Shown here piece after piece: positions 25,900-33,761 of a DNA stretch of 64,000 nucleotides; the stretch's first letter is position 1; every line of letters starts with the position of its first letter. A model generated the notes under the pieces. That model saw only the letters and a list, made by a program, of their open reading frames with translations. It was not told the origin of the DNA and made no database searches. Both the position numbers and the translations under genes were made by a program. This stretch comes from Butyrivibrio sp. (GTDB taxonomy: Bacteria; Bacillota; Clostridia; Lachnospirales; Lachnospiraceae): the NCBI GenBank assembly GCA_015056625.1, contig SVFY01000004.1, forward strand, positions 62,001-126,000, in the 5' to 3' direction.

Positions 25900-28173
25900 T
25901 CAGTTATTAAGCTGGCTAAGGATTCCGTCCACCTGCTCAGTGGTCAGAATTCCAAAGGATGCCAGGTTGATTATCGGCATTTCCATGAACATCTTGGTCA
26001 TCATCTCAGCTCCGCCTTCTCCCATGGAGCCGTCGTCTTCCTGATTCTCCATACCCTCGCCTATCTTCTGAAGTACAGGTCCAAGGATCATCTGTCCTTT
26101 CTTGGTATCAAGGATATCCTCTATAGGTGTAAAGTGGCCAAAAGTCATTGGAAGCTCTAAAGAGCTCTCAACATGGATCTTAACTGTCTGTCTGATATCT
26201 ATTGTTGAAGCTCCGATCATGATGTTATAATCGCCACTCTCAACATAGAAATCGTGGATCTTGGTCTCATAGTAGGCAAAGGCTCTTGAGTCAAGTTTAA
26301 AGGTCACTGTCTTCTTTTCGCCAGACTCAAGCTCTACCTTTGTAAAGCCCTTAAGCTCCTTGTAGGGCCTTGAGATCTTGCTGTTTTCAGGACTTACATA
26401 GAGCTGAACTACCTCTTTTCCCTTATATCTTCCAACATTCCAGACGTCAACTGAAACCTCTACTGTATCCTCATCTGTGGCATTATCCTTATCAACTGTG
26501 ATGTTTGAATACTCAAACTCTGTGTAACTAAGGCCATGGCCAAATGCAAAGAGGCCTGGAAGTCTCTTTTTCTCATAATATCTGTATCCGATGTAAACGC
26601 CCTCAGCATATACTGGATTTCCGCCGTCTCCCGGGAAATTAAGAAAGCTTGGGTTGTCTGAAAGTTTAAACGGATAGGACTCAGAAAGCTTTCCTGAAGG
26701 GTTAACATCTCCCCACAAAAGAGCTACCGTGGCATCTCCCACTGCATCTCCGGCAAGCTGCATATCAAGAACAGCATCCACGCTGTCTATCCATGGCATG
26801 GCAACTGGAGAGCCGTTGTGCATTACTACCACCGTCTTCTTTCCAAGGTGCGAAAGCTCATCAATGAGCTTGTCCTGCTCAGGAGGAAGATTAATGTCTG
26901 TACGGTCAAAGCCCTCCGACTCATAGGACGCAGGAAGCCCAGCAAATACTACGACTTCGTCAGCTTCTGAAGCTGCCTCAACAGCTTCTTGCCTCAAAAT
27001 GTAGCTGTCCTTCATGTCCTTGCACTTTGTGTCATATCCCATGACAAAAGAAATATCTTTTCCCATAGCTTTTGCGCTGTCATAGGCATTTGAAACAAAC
27101 GCACTGTTTATGTGGGATGAACCAGAGCCCTGATATCTTGGGGCCTTGGCAAACTCTCCAACAAACAGGATCTTCTTGTCGTCCTTTAATGGAAGGGCCT
27201 TATTGTCATTCTTAAGCAAAATAGCGCCGTTCTCAGCAAGCTCTTTTGCAAAAGCATAGTCTTCTTTTCTTGTTTCATCTGTAGATGGACCAGCATTTTT
27301 CTTGTTTTCAAGGGTCCAGTTAAGGGCATTTAAGATATGGGCAACAGCCTCATCAACCTTGGACTCCTTGAGCTCTCCGCTTTCTACAGCAGCTACTATG
27401 GCTTCTTCGTGATCCTTTCTTGGTCCTGGCATCACAAGGTCAAGGCCTGCTTCCACACCCTTTTGCGCATCCTTGCCAGCGCCCCAGTCGGTTACCACAA
27501 AGCCGTCAAATCCCCACTTGTCCCTGAGGACATCAGTTAACATGTACTTATTCTCAGAAAGGTAAGTACCATTAAGCTGATTGTAAGCACACATTATGGA
27601 CTTGGGGTGAGAGTCTTTTACCATGATCTCAAAAGCTGTAAGGTAGATCTCGTGAAGCGTTCTCTCATCCACAATGGAGTTGCCGGACATACGTCTGTAT
27701 TCCTGGTTGTTGGCTGCAAAGTGCTTGGGGCAGGCTGCAACACCCTCAGACTGGATGCCCTCAACGTAGGCTGCTGCCATCTTGCCTGCAAGATATGGAT
27801 CCTCAGAGTAATACTCGAAGTTTCTTCCGCAGACAGGGCTTCTTTTCATGTTAAGACCAGGTCCTAAGAGCATACTTACATTTTCTCTCTGGCACTCTTT
27901 TCCAAGAGTCTGTCCAAGCTTTCTTGCCATATCCACATCAAAGCTTGATGCGACTGTGCTGGCTGTTGGATAGCAGACAGTCTTGATGCTGGAATTAAGG
28001 CCAAGGTGGTCAGTTTCGCCCTCCTGCTTGCGAAGTCCATTAGGTCCATCGCACATCATAAACTCGGGCACGCCAAGCCTTTCTACGCCTTCCGTGTGCC
28101 AGAAGTCCTTTCCGGACAAAAGAGCTGCCTTCTCCTGAAGCGTCATTTTAGAAATTACGTCTTTTACTTCCAT
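25900..28173 (-). CDS. Glycoside hydrolase family 3, beta-glucosidase type
   Basis: 757 residues, no signal peptide, so probably cytoplasmic and acting on imported oligosaccharides. The family 3 TIM barrel occupies about 1-290, including GPGLNMKRSPVCGRNFEYYSEDP and ACPKHFAANNQE; the nucleophile Asp lies in GFVVTDWGA (about residue 230). An alpha/beta sandwich domain (about 310-520) follows, then a C-terminal fibronectin type III-like domain (about 590-665, VQLYVSPENSKISRPYKELKGF). An extra ~80-residue tail ends the protein. Beta-glucosidase or beta-xylosidase activity is likely; exact specificity is unreadable. AGGAGGA precedes the ATG. Confidence 0.94.
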   Translation of the reverse strand: MEVKDVISKMTLQEKAALLSGKDFWHTEGVERLGVPEFMMCDGPNGLRKQEGETDHLGLNSSIKTVCYPTASTVASSFDVDMARKLGQTLGKECQRENVSMLLGPGLNMKRSPVCGRNFEYYSEDPYLAGKMAAAYVEGIQSEGVAACPKHFAANNQEYRRMSGNSIVDERTLHEIYLTAFEIMVKDSHPKSIMCAYNQLNGTYLSENKYMLTDVLRDKWGFDGFVVTDWGAGKDAQKGVEAGLDLVMPGPRKDHEEAIVAAVESGELKESKVDEAVAHILNALNWTLENKKNAGPSTDETRKEDYAFAKELAENGAILLKNDNKALPLKDDKKILFVGEFAKAPRYQGSGSSHINSAFVSNAYDSAKAMGKDISFVMGYDTKCKDMKDSYILRQEAVEAASEADEVVVFAGLPASYESEGFDRTDINLPPEQDKLIDELSHLGKKTVVVMHNGSPVAMPWIDSVDAVLDMQLAGDAVGDATVALLWGDVNPSGKLSESYPFKLSDNPSFLNFPGDGGNPVYAEGVYIGYRYYEKKRLPGLFAFGHGLSYTEFEYSNITVDKDNATDEDTVEVSVDVWNVGRYKGKEVVQLYVSPENSKISRPYKELKGFTKVELESGEKKTVTFKLDSRAFAYYETKIHDFYVESGDYNIMIGASTIDIRQTVKIHVESSLELPMTFGHFTPIEDILDTKKGQMILGPVLQKIGEGMENQEDDGSMGEGGAEMMTKMFMEMPIINLASFGILTTEQVDGILSQLNN

Positions 28174-28230
28174 ATGCTCCTCCTGTCAATGATTTAATGT
28201 AAAATGCACCGCGCATAAGATCACAAATAA

Positions 28231-28260
28231 AAAGACATGCAGCTTGTCGCTACATGTCCT
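28231..28260 (-). terminator. Terminator after the 82-residue protein gene
   Basis: Minus strand GACATGTAGC (from 28258) pairs with GCTGCATGTC (to 28234), loop GACAA region, followed by TTTTTATTTG. It ends the small gene transcript and separates it from GH3. Confidence 0.8.
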
Positions 28261-28293
28261 TATTATAAACTATATGAAGTTGTCAGTCACTTA

Positions 28294-28542
28294 TTAAGCT
28301 CTTATCTTTACGAAAGCTACAGCCTTCTTCTCTTCATTGTGTTCTGTTTTTCTAACGAGGCTTGAAGAATACACTGCATACTCAGATGTCTGATCCTCGT
28401 CTAACATACTTCCAGCTCCAAGAAGGTCAAGTGCCTTAAACTTTCCGTATGAAAGGTTCTGCTCCTTTGCCTTGATTGCGTCTGCCATGATAGCGATTGT
28501 ACCCTGGCTGACTGTCTGTCTGCTCTTCGCGGAACGTCTCAT
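28294..28542 (-). CDS. Small hypothetical protein, 82 residues
   Basis: A good ribosome-binding site (GGAGGAAATAG) precedes the ATG, and the gene has its own terminator and a likely promoter, which supports it being real. The product is basic at its start (MRRSAKSRQ), then mainly helical with AIMADAIKAKEQNLSYGKFKALDLLGAG, and ends EEKKAVAFVKIRA. No membrane helix or signal peptide. I do not recognise a family. An unusually structured leader lies upstream. Confidence 0.65.
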   Translation of the reverse strand: MRRSAKSRQTVSQGTIAIMADAIKAKEQNLSYGKFKALDLLGAGSMLDEDQTSEYAVYSSSLVRKTEHNEEKKAVAFVKIRA

Positions 28543-28577
28543 ATTCTATTTCCTCCATGCTCATAAGAAATAAGATT

Positions 28578-28647
28578 TTAAATGAAGTGACTTGTGAAAT
28601 TTTAGGCCCCTCAACCTATTGTGGTTTCACAACAAAGTTTCATTTAA
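28578..28647 (-). promoter_or_regulatory. Two-part inverted repeat in the leader of the 82-residue gene
   Basis: TTAAATGAA (28578-28586) pairs with TTCATTTAA (28639-28647), and TTGTGAAA (28592-28599) pairs with TTTCACAA (28625-28632), with 5-nt bulges between them on each side and a ~25-nt loop. A TATAAT box lies upstream on the minus strand near 28660, so the hairpin is in the transcribed leader. Confidence 0.45.
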
Positions 28648-28741
28648 TGGGTACATTATATATGATTATGGCGGTAAATAGAAGACACTTTGCCCCGTTA
28701 AATCATTAAAATTTTATGAAATTATCTTTCCAGATTTTTTA

Positions 28742-29482
28742 TTATTTCTGAATTTTAATTCTCTCATCCCCAGCAAGATAGCTAAGGAGCGCTGCTCTTG
28801 CATGCTCACGGTCTGTGGCCTCCACAGTTACTGTGAATCTGTAGGTATGCTTTTTCATGCCCTCTTCGGCTCTTTCCTTTTCGGCCTTCACCAAAGACTT
28901 CTCCTTGGTATCCTCGCTTGTCATCTCCATGATGTCGTTGATGGCAAAGCGCTTGAACTGCTCCTTGTGGGCCTCATCCTCGGCCATGTACCTCTCTATA
29001 AGGGATATAGTGTTTCCAAGGTTAAGATAATCTCCGTGAAGGAAGGACTCCATGTCCATAATCTTTTCCTCAGATCTTATGGTCTCTTCATCCCAGCTGA
29101 GCTCTTTTTCTACAAATTCCCTGGAGTTTTTGGCATTCTCTTTTTGCCAGTCGATCACATACCACTTCCATATCTGGAGCCGCCTCCTGTTGACGTCCTC
29201 ATCGGACAGCTCAGCCATCTTCTGGCAGGCGTGCCTTACTCCCCTTGAAACCAGTGCTTCTGTGGTGTCGTTGACATTGTAGGACCGATCCTGGATCACT
29301 TTGTGTTTCGCGGTATTTTCAATTGTAAGGCCAAGTTCATCCTCTGAAATGGTCTTAAGGTACAGGGAATAGTCCCCATGGCGCGCAATGACAACAGGTC
29401 TTTGCTTAAGCAGGGTATCCCTGAACTCAAGAAAAGACTTAAGAACGTCATCATTTTGAATGTACCTGAAAAGTCTGCTCAT
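28742..29482 (-). CDS. Hypothetical protein, unrecognised, 246 residues
   Basis: GGAGGAATAG precedes the ATG and the gene begins 17 bp after the degenerate GGDEF-EAL gene, so it is probably co-transcribed with it. The protein is soluble and highly charged. Residues 90-200 are helical with several Trp (IWKWYVIDWQKENAKN) and many Glu/Lys. The final ~35 residues form a predicted small alpha/beta unit (YRFTVTVEATDREHARAALLSYLAG) like C-terminal units of other uncharacterised proteins. No known motif is visible and I assign no function. Position suggests a partner of the signalling protein upstream. Confidence 0.6.
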   Translation of the reverse strand: MSRLFRYIQNDDVLKSFLEFRDTLLKQRPVVIARHGDYSLYLKTISEDELGLTIENTAKHKVIQDRSYNVNDTTEALVSRGVRHACQKMAELSDEDVNRRRLQIWKWYVIDWQKENAKNSREFVEKELSWDEETIRSEEKIMDMESFLHGDYLNLGNTISLIERYMAEDEAHKEQFKRFAINDIMEMTSEDTKEKSLVKAEKERAEEGMKKHTYRFTVTVEATDREHARAALLSYLAGDERIKIQK

Positions 29483-29499
29483 CTATTCCTCCAGCTGAC

Positions 29500-31155
29500 T
29501 TAGTTGTTTCCAAAAAAGCCAAGCTTTTTAAACTCTTCTATCCTGCAGGGCCTTCCGTAATAGTAGCCCATCAGGTCTGAGATTGGATATCTCTTTGCGA
29601 TCTGAGCCTTCTCCTCATCCTCAACCCCATGGAAAGCGGTTCTGATACCCAGTCTGTGGGTAAAAGAGGTAATGGCCTCTATCATATATCGCACAGTCAG
29701 GTTCTCTGTGATAGGGCCTGTAAGAGATGGTGCCAGATTTATAAGGTCGATAGGAAGGCTCTTTACAAGGTCAAGTGATGCAAAGTCTGTGCAGTCAAGA
29801 CCAACCTTTATACCGCATGACTTAAGGAACTCGATCTGGCTCTTTAAGTGTTCAACAGAGAGCTGCCTGCTGGATGCTGTCATATCAAGGCAGAGCCCTG
29901 TTGCAGGATAGCCTGTCTTTCTTAGGATCTCCAAAAGAGTTGTCCTGAACTCTGATCTCTCAAGCTGCATGAAGGCCAGATTTACGCTAAGGTAAAAGTC
30001 CCTGTTGGCCATTCTGATCTCAAGAGCATCCTTAAGGGCATTCTCAAGTATCCAGTTTCCAAGAAGATAGAATACCGGATCCTGCTCAAGCCAGGGCACA
30101 AACTCTGAAGGAGATACATCTCCATAAGGTTCCTTGTGCCACCTGAGTAATACTTCCATTCCTACAAGGCGCCCATCTGCAGCAGCCACAATAGGCTGAT
30201 ACTCCAGATAGAAACCTTCAAATCCATTTATTACGCTGTTTCTTACTTCATCAACCAGCTCAATACTGCTCCTATTGTTATCGAGCTCATCATTGTGGAA
30301 AATGATAAGATTGCCGTGCTTCTGATTCTTGGAATAATCAAGGGCGTACTTGGCACTGGTATAAAGAGAATGCTCATCCACCTTAAGGTCTGTGCAGACT
30401 ATCATACCACCTGCAATTTCAGCCGCAACCTTATTGCCGGAAATGATCATGGACTCCCTTGTATAGGCTCTCATCCTGCCATAGAACTTCTTGATGTCAT
30501 CTATTGCCATGGTATCTGTAACAAAAGCAAGCCTCGTTCCTTCGCCTCTAAAGGCCCTTCCCTGGCCCTTTCCTTCTTCAAGGAGCTTGGCTGCTGTGGC
30601 CTTAAGGATCGCATTACCTGTCATGTAGCCATAACGTCTGTTGACATCACCAAAGTCTATGAAATTGATCATCAGGATCGAGTAATCTTTTTTCGCCGCC
30701 TTGAGCTGCCTCATAAAGTTCAGCATCTCATACTGGTTGGGCAAAAGAGTTATCGGATCGTTATTATCAACAATACCCTTGTTTATGATAGAGCATGCGT
30801 AGTACGCAGGTCTTCCTGCATAGTCCTTGATCACAACGCCCCTTGCGGCGCAGATCACATACTCACCGTTTTTGTTCTTTGCTCTGTATTCGAAGTTGGG
30901 ATCTGTCTTTTTCCCTGAATAAACAACACTTAGATACTCTACGTACTTGTCCCTGTCATCAGGATGGATCCTTGTCTCCCACACTGATGATGCGTTGTAG
31001 ATATATTCCCCCGTAAGCCCAAAGTAATCCACTGCATTGGGCGACCACCTTGCTATGTTCTTGTCCATGTCATAGACATAGACGTAGCGGCTTCTTGATG
31101 TTACCGCGAAGGTGTCAAAGATTCGATTGATCGTGTCTAAACTTCCTCCCGCCAT
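29500..31155 (-). CDS. PAS-GGDEF-EAL protein with degenerate catalytic sites
   Basis: 551 residues, cytoplasmic. Domains: PAS fold (about 20-125, PNAVDYFGLTGEYIYNASSVWETRIHPDDRDKYVEYL), GGDEF-like (about 140-290) and EAL-like (about 305-550). The GGDEF site reads GEGTR, so cyclase activity is not expected. In the EAL domain the first Glu and the Asn (LSVNLAF) remain, but the usual metal and catalytic positions are altered: DDFGTG is DCTDFA, the Lys of IKID is Asn, AEGVE is FHGVE and the Gln of QGYYF is Met. It is therefore probably a c-di-GMP sensor or scaffold, not an enzyme. It directly follows an intact cyclase gene (23-bp gap). Confidence 0.88.
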   Translation of the reverse strand: MAGGSLDTINRIFDTFAVTSRSRYVYVYDMDKNIARWSPNAVDYFGLTGEYIYNASSVWETRIHPDDRDKYVEYLSVVYSGKKTDPNFEYRAKNKNGEYVICAARGVVIKDYAGRPAYYACSIINKGIVDNNDPITLLPNQYEMLNFMRQLKAAKKDYSILMINFIDFGDVNRRYGYMTGNAILKATAAKLLEEGKGQGRAFRGEGTRLAFVTDTMAIDDIKKFYGRMRAYTRESMIISGNKVAAEIAGGMIVCTDLKVDEHSLYTSAKYALDYSKNQKHGNLIIFHNDELDNNRSSIELVDEVRNSVINGFEGFYLEYQPIVAAADGRLVGMEVLLRWHKEPYGDVSPSEFVPWLEQDPVFYLLGNWILENALKDALEIRMANRDFYLSVNLAFMQLERSEFRTTLLEILRKTGYPATGLCLDMTASSRQLSVEHLKSQIEFLKSCGIKVGLDCTDFASLDLVKSLPIDLINLAPSLTGPITENLTVRYMIEAITSFTHRLGIRTAFHGVEDEEKAQIAKRYPISDLMGYYYGRPCRIEEFKKLGFFGNN

Positions 31156-31178
31156 TTACTCGCTCCGATTAATGTGAT

Positions 31179-32549
31179 TTATCTGTAGGATTTTTCTCCT
31201 CTGGCCGCTTTTGCAGCCTTGTGCTGTCTCTTGTTCTCGTACATAAGCTCATCAGCCTTCTTGACTACGTCTTCGAACTTGACGCCGTCCTCAGGACATC
31301 TTGCATAGCCTGCACTTATAGATACCTTAAGAGTAACCCCCGACTCTGAAAGTACCACATCCCTTGCGACATTCTGCCTCATTCTGTCGATGACACTCTC
31401 ATAGAACCTGGTGTCATGAGTTCCGTGGATAACTACAACGAACTCATCGCCGCCGATACGGAAGGCCTTATCCTTCTCCCTGATACTGTTCTGAAGCCTC
31501 TTGGCCACAATCTTTAAAAGCTCATCTCCCGCTTCATGTCCGTGGGTATCATTGACCTGTTTAAAGTCGTTGAGGTCCATGAATATAAGTCCGTAAGGGA
31601 GCTTCTTTTTGGACAGTTCTTCCATGTGCTCATGGTAGTTTCGTGGATTATTAAGGTTTGTAAGGGCATCTCTGTAAGATAGTATCTCCAGCTCTTTTGC
31701 TGCCTCCTTAAGGGAAATATAGGCAGTTACGAAAGCTGCTGTCAGAACGCTTATTACAATTGCTATCAAAAGAACTGACAGTATCTCTGTAAGATTCATC
31801 CAGTGATCCATAGGTGCTATAGCCAGTATCCAGTAGCCACCACCTACAGTGCTGACCATGGATTCCACAGGGGACTGGAGCTCTTTTTCAGAGTACTCAA
31901 TGATTATCCTGTCCTCACCGGTAATCGCGTTATTACCGATGATCTTGTATTCGTAGTTGCTCTCTGCAAGGCCCTGAAGGTCCACAGCAGAAAGAAATCT
32001 TGAAAGACTTAAGGTTACAGAAGCAAAGCCCCAGAAGCTGGCATCAGATACCTCTTCTGATGTATATATCGGCCTTGTTATGATGATTCCATAGCTGTCA
32101 TCCGCTAAAATAGTGGGCGCAATGATAACTGAGGTTCCTGACATCTTGCTGTAATCAGCGTAGACGCCTCTTGCGCTGTCTTCAAAGAGGTTCTCCCTCT
32201 CAGCAATTCCGTGATCCAAAGGATACTTGTATCTGACTATTCCGTCAGGAGCCAGGGTAATATCAATGACATCCAGATAGTCGTTGAAAACTTCGTCTGC
32301 TATGATCTGGAAGTTCTCGCCTGTTATGATGCCATTACTGCCCTGTACCTGGATTTCCAGCATTCTGGTTACATACTCACGTCTTTGGATCTCAGACTGT
32401 ATGTTGCTGGCAAAAGAGTCAGCGATAAACTGAGCTCTCTCACGTCTGTTCCCTGATGTAGTCACCAGATAAAATACCGCTACACATGATGTGACTGCAA
32501 GTGCAATTACAAAGGCCAAAAGACCGGCAGTTACGCTTTTCTTTTTCAT
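31179..32549 (-). CDS. Membrane diguanylate cyclase with extracytoplasmic sensor
   Basis: 456 residues from the ATG at 32549, which has AGAGGT upstream; a TTG start at 32588 is possible but unsupported. Helix at about 5-28, an extracellular sensor of roughly 220 residues resembling a CHASE or dCache domain (QRREYVTRMLEIQVQG, then DVIDITLAPDGIVRYKYPLDHG), second helix at about 252-275, and a GGDEF domain at the C-terminus. The active motif GGDEF is intact in FRIGGDEFVVV and is preceded by the inhibitory-site REKD (RxxD) five residues earlier. It should make c-di-GMP from GTP with product inhibition. The upstream gene is a metal transporter; the downstream one the degenerate GGDEF-EAL protein. 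Confidence 0.93.
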   Translation of the reverse strand: MKKKSVTAGLLAFVIALAVTSCVAVFYLVTTSGNRRERAQFIADSFASNIQSEIQRREYVTRMLEIQVQGSNGIITGENFQIIADEVFNDYLDVIDITLAPDGIVRYKYPLDHGIAERENLFEDSARGVYADYSKMSGTSVIIAPTILADDSYGIIITRPIYTSEEVSDASFWGFASVTLSLSRFLSAVDLQGLAESNYEYKIIGNNAITGEDRIIIEYSEKELQSPVESMVSTVGGGYWILAIAPMDHWMNLTEILSVLLIAIVISVLTAAFVTAYISLKEAAKELEILSYRDALTNLNNPRNYHEHMEELSKKKLPYGLIFMDLNDFKQVNDTHGHEAGDELLKIVAKRLQNSIREKDKAFRIGGDEFVVVIHGTHDTRFYESVIDRMRQNVARDVVLSESGVTLKVSISAGYARCPEDGVKFEDVVKKADELMYENKRQHKAAKAARGEKSYR

Positions 32550-32611
32550 AGTCATACCTCTGCACACAAACTCGTCAGAATACTTCAAAATAATTTTAAC
32601 ACATTTTGTTC

Positions 32612-33733
32612 TTAATCGCTGTAGCTAACATCCATGTTGGCAACTATCTGGTACTCTGGGTACATGGACTGGATCTCTTTTATGGTCTCTTTAAAGATAT
32701 CGTGGTTTCCTGGAACAAAGTCGATCACCAGGTCAAAACGGATGACCTTTCTTACAAAATCCACAAAGAAGCCATGCATCTGAAGGACCTCCTTGTGGGC
32801 TGTAGCTGCCTTGGAGATCGCAGTTCTCATGGCGATGGTATCTTCGTCTTTGGTGTTTATTGAATATATTCCGATGGAAATAAGGGAAATGTTGTGCTCT
32901 GTATAGACCTTTTCCTGGATCTGCCTTGTTATCTCGTCTATCTTGTCTGCTGTAAAGGTATCAGGGATCTCGATATGAACTGAAGCCAGCACTCTGTCCG
33001 GTCCATAGTCTGAAAAGATAAGGTCGTAAGCACCCTGCACGCCCTCAACGGACTTGATGGTGTTTTTGACCTCTGTAGAAAGAGCAGAATCTATCCTCTC
33101 ACCCAGGATCTCACTTATGGTGTCTCTTAGCATCTCAAGAGCTGACTTTATCATTACGATGGCAATGATTGCAGCAAGGTAAGCCTCTATGGAAAGACCT
33201 GTCACAAGGAAGATTATTGCTGCCACCAGTGTTGCAGCAGAAATAATGGAATCAAACCTTGCGTCGGTTCCGGAAGCTACAAGAGAATCAGAAGATACAT
33301 TTTTACCGGTATTTATAAAGAACTGTCCCAGAAGGAGCTTAACAACTACAGCAACTGCTACGATGATAAGAGTAACTGTGGTGTAGTTTGCTGCCTCTGG
33401 ATGGAGTATTGATTTTACTGACTCAATAAGGGATGTAACGCCAGCATACATAACGATTATGGATATGACCATGGCGCTAAGATACTCAATCCTTCCATAG
33501 CCGTAGGGATGCTTTTTATCAGGAGCCTTTCCGGCAAGGGCTGTCCCGATTATGGTGATGACCGATGAAAGCGCATCGCTTAAGTTGTTGACCGCATCCA
33601 GCACAATTGCAATAGAGCCTGAAATAAGGCCTACAACCAGCTTAAATCCCGCCAGAAGCACATTGGTGATGATCCCTATGATACTGGTTCGAATAATGAC
33701 TTTTCCACGGTTTTCTCTATCGTTTCTAGACAT
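32612..33733 (-). CDS. Cation diffusion facilitator family transporter
   Basis: 373 residues. Six membrane helices (about 15-200) and a cytoplasmic C-terminal dimerisation domain. Helix 2 has AVNNLSDALSSVI, with metal-site Asn/Asp positions as in FieF/MamM-type carriers, and the loop HPYGYGRIEYLS is characteristic. Helix 5 contains DARFDSIISAATLVA, supplying the second pair of metal ligands. It exports divalent cations such as Zn, Fe or Mn against protons; which metal is not readable. The C-terminal domain is longer than the minimal family (about 80 extra residues). Confidence 0.92.
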   Translation of the reverse strand: MSRNDRENRGKVIIRTSIIGIITNVLLAGFKLVVGLISGSIAIVLDAVNNLSDALSSVITIIGTALAGKAPDKKHPYGYGRIEYLSAMVISIIVMYAGVTSLIESVKSILHPEAANYTTVTLIIVAVAVVVKLLLGQFFINTGKNVSSDSLVASGTDARFDSIISAATLVAAIIFLVTGLSIEAYLAAIIAIVMIKSALEMLRDTISEILGERIDSALSTEVKNTIKSVEGVQGAYDLIFSDYGPDRVLASVHIEIPDTFTADKIDEITRQIQEKVYTEHNISLISIGIYSINTKDEDTIAMRTAISKAATAHKEVLQMHGFFVDFVRKVIRFDLVIDFVPGNHDIFKETIKEIQSMYPEYQIVANMDVSYSD

Positions 33734-33761
33734 GTCTTAGTCCTCCCAAAGTAAGTCAAAG

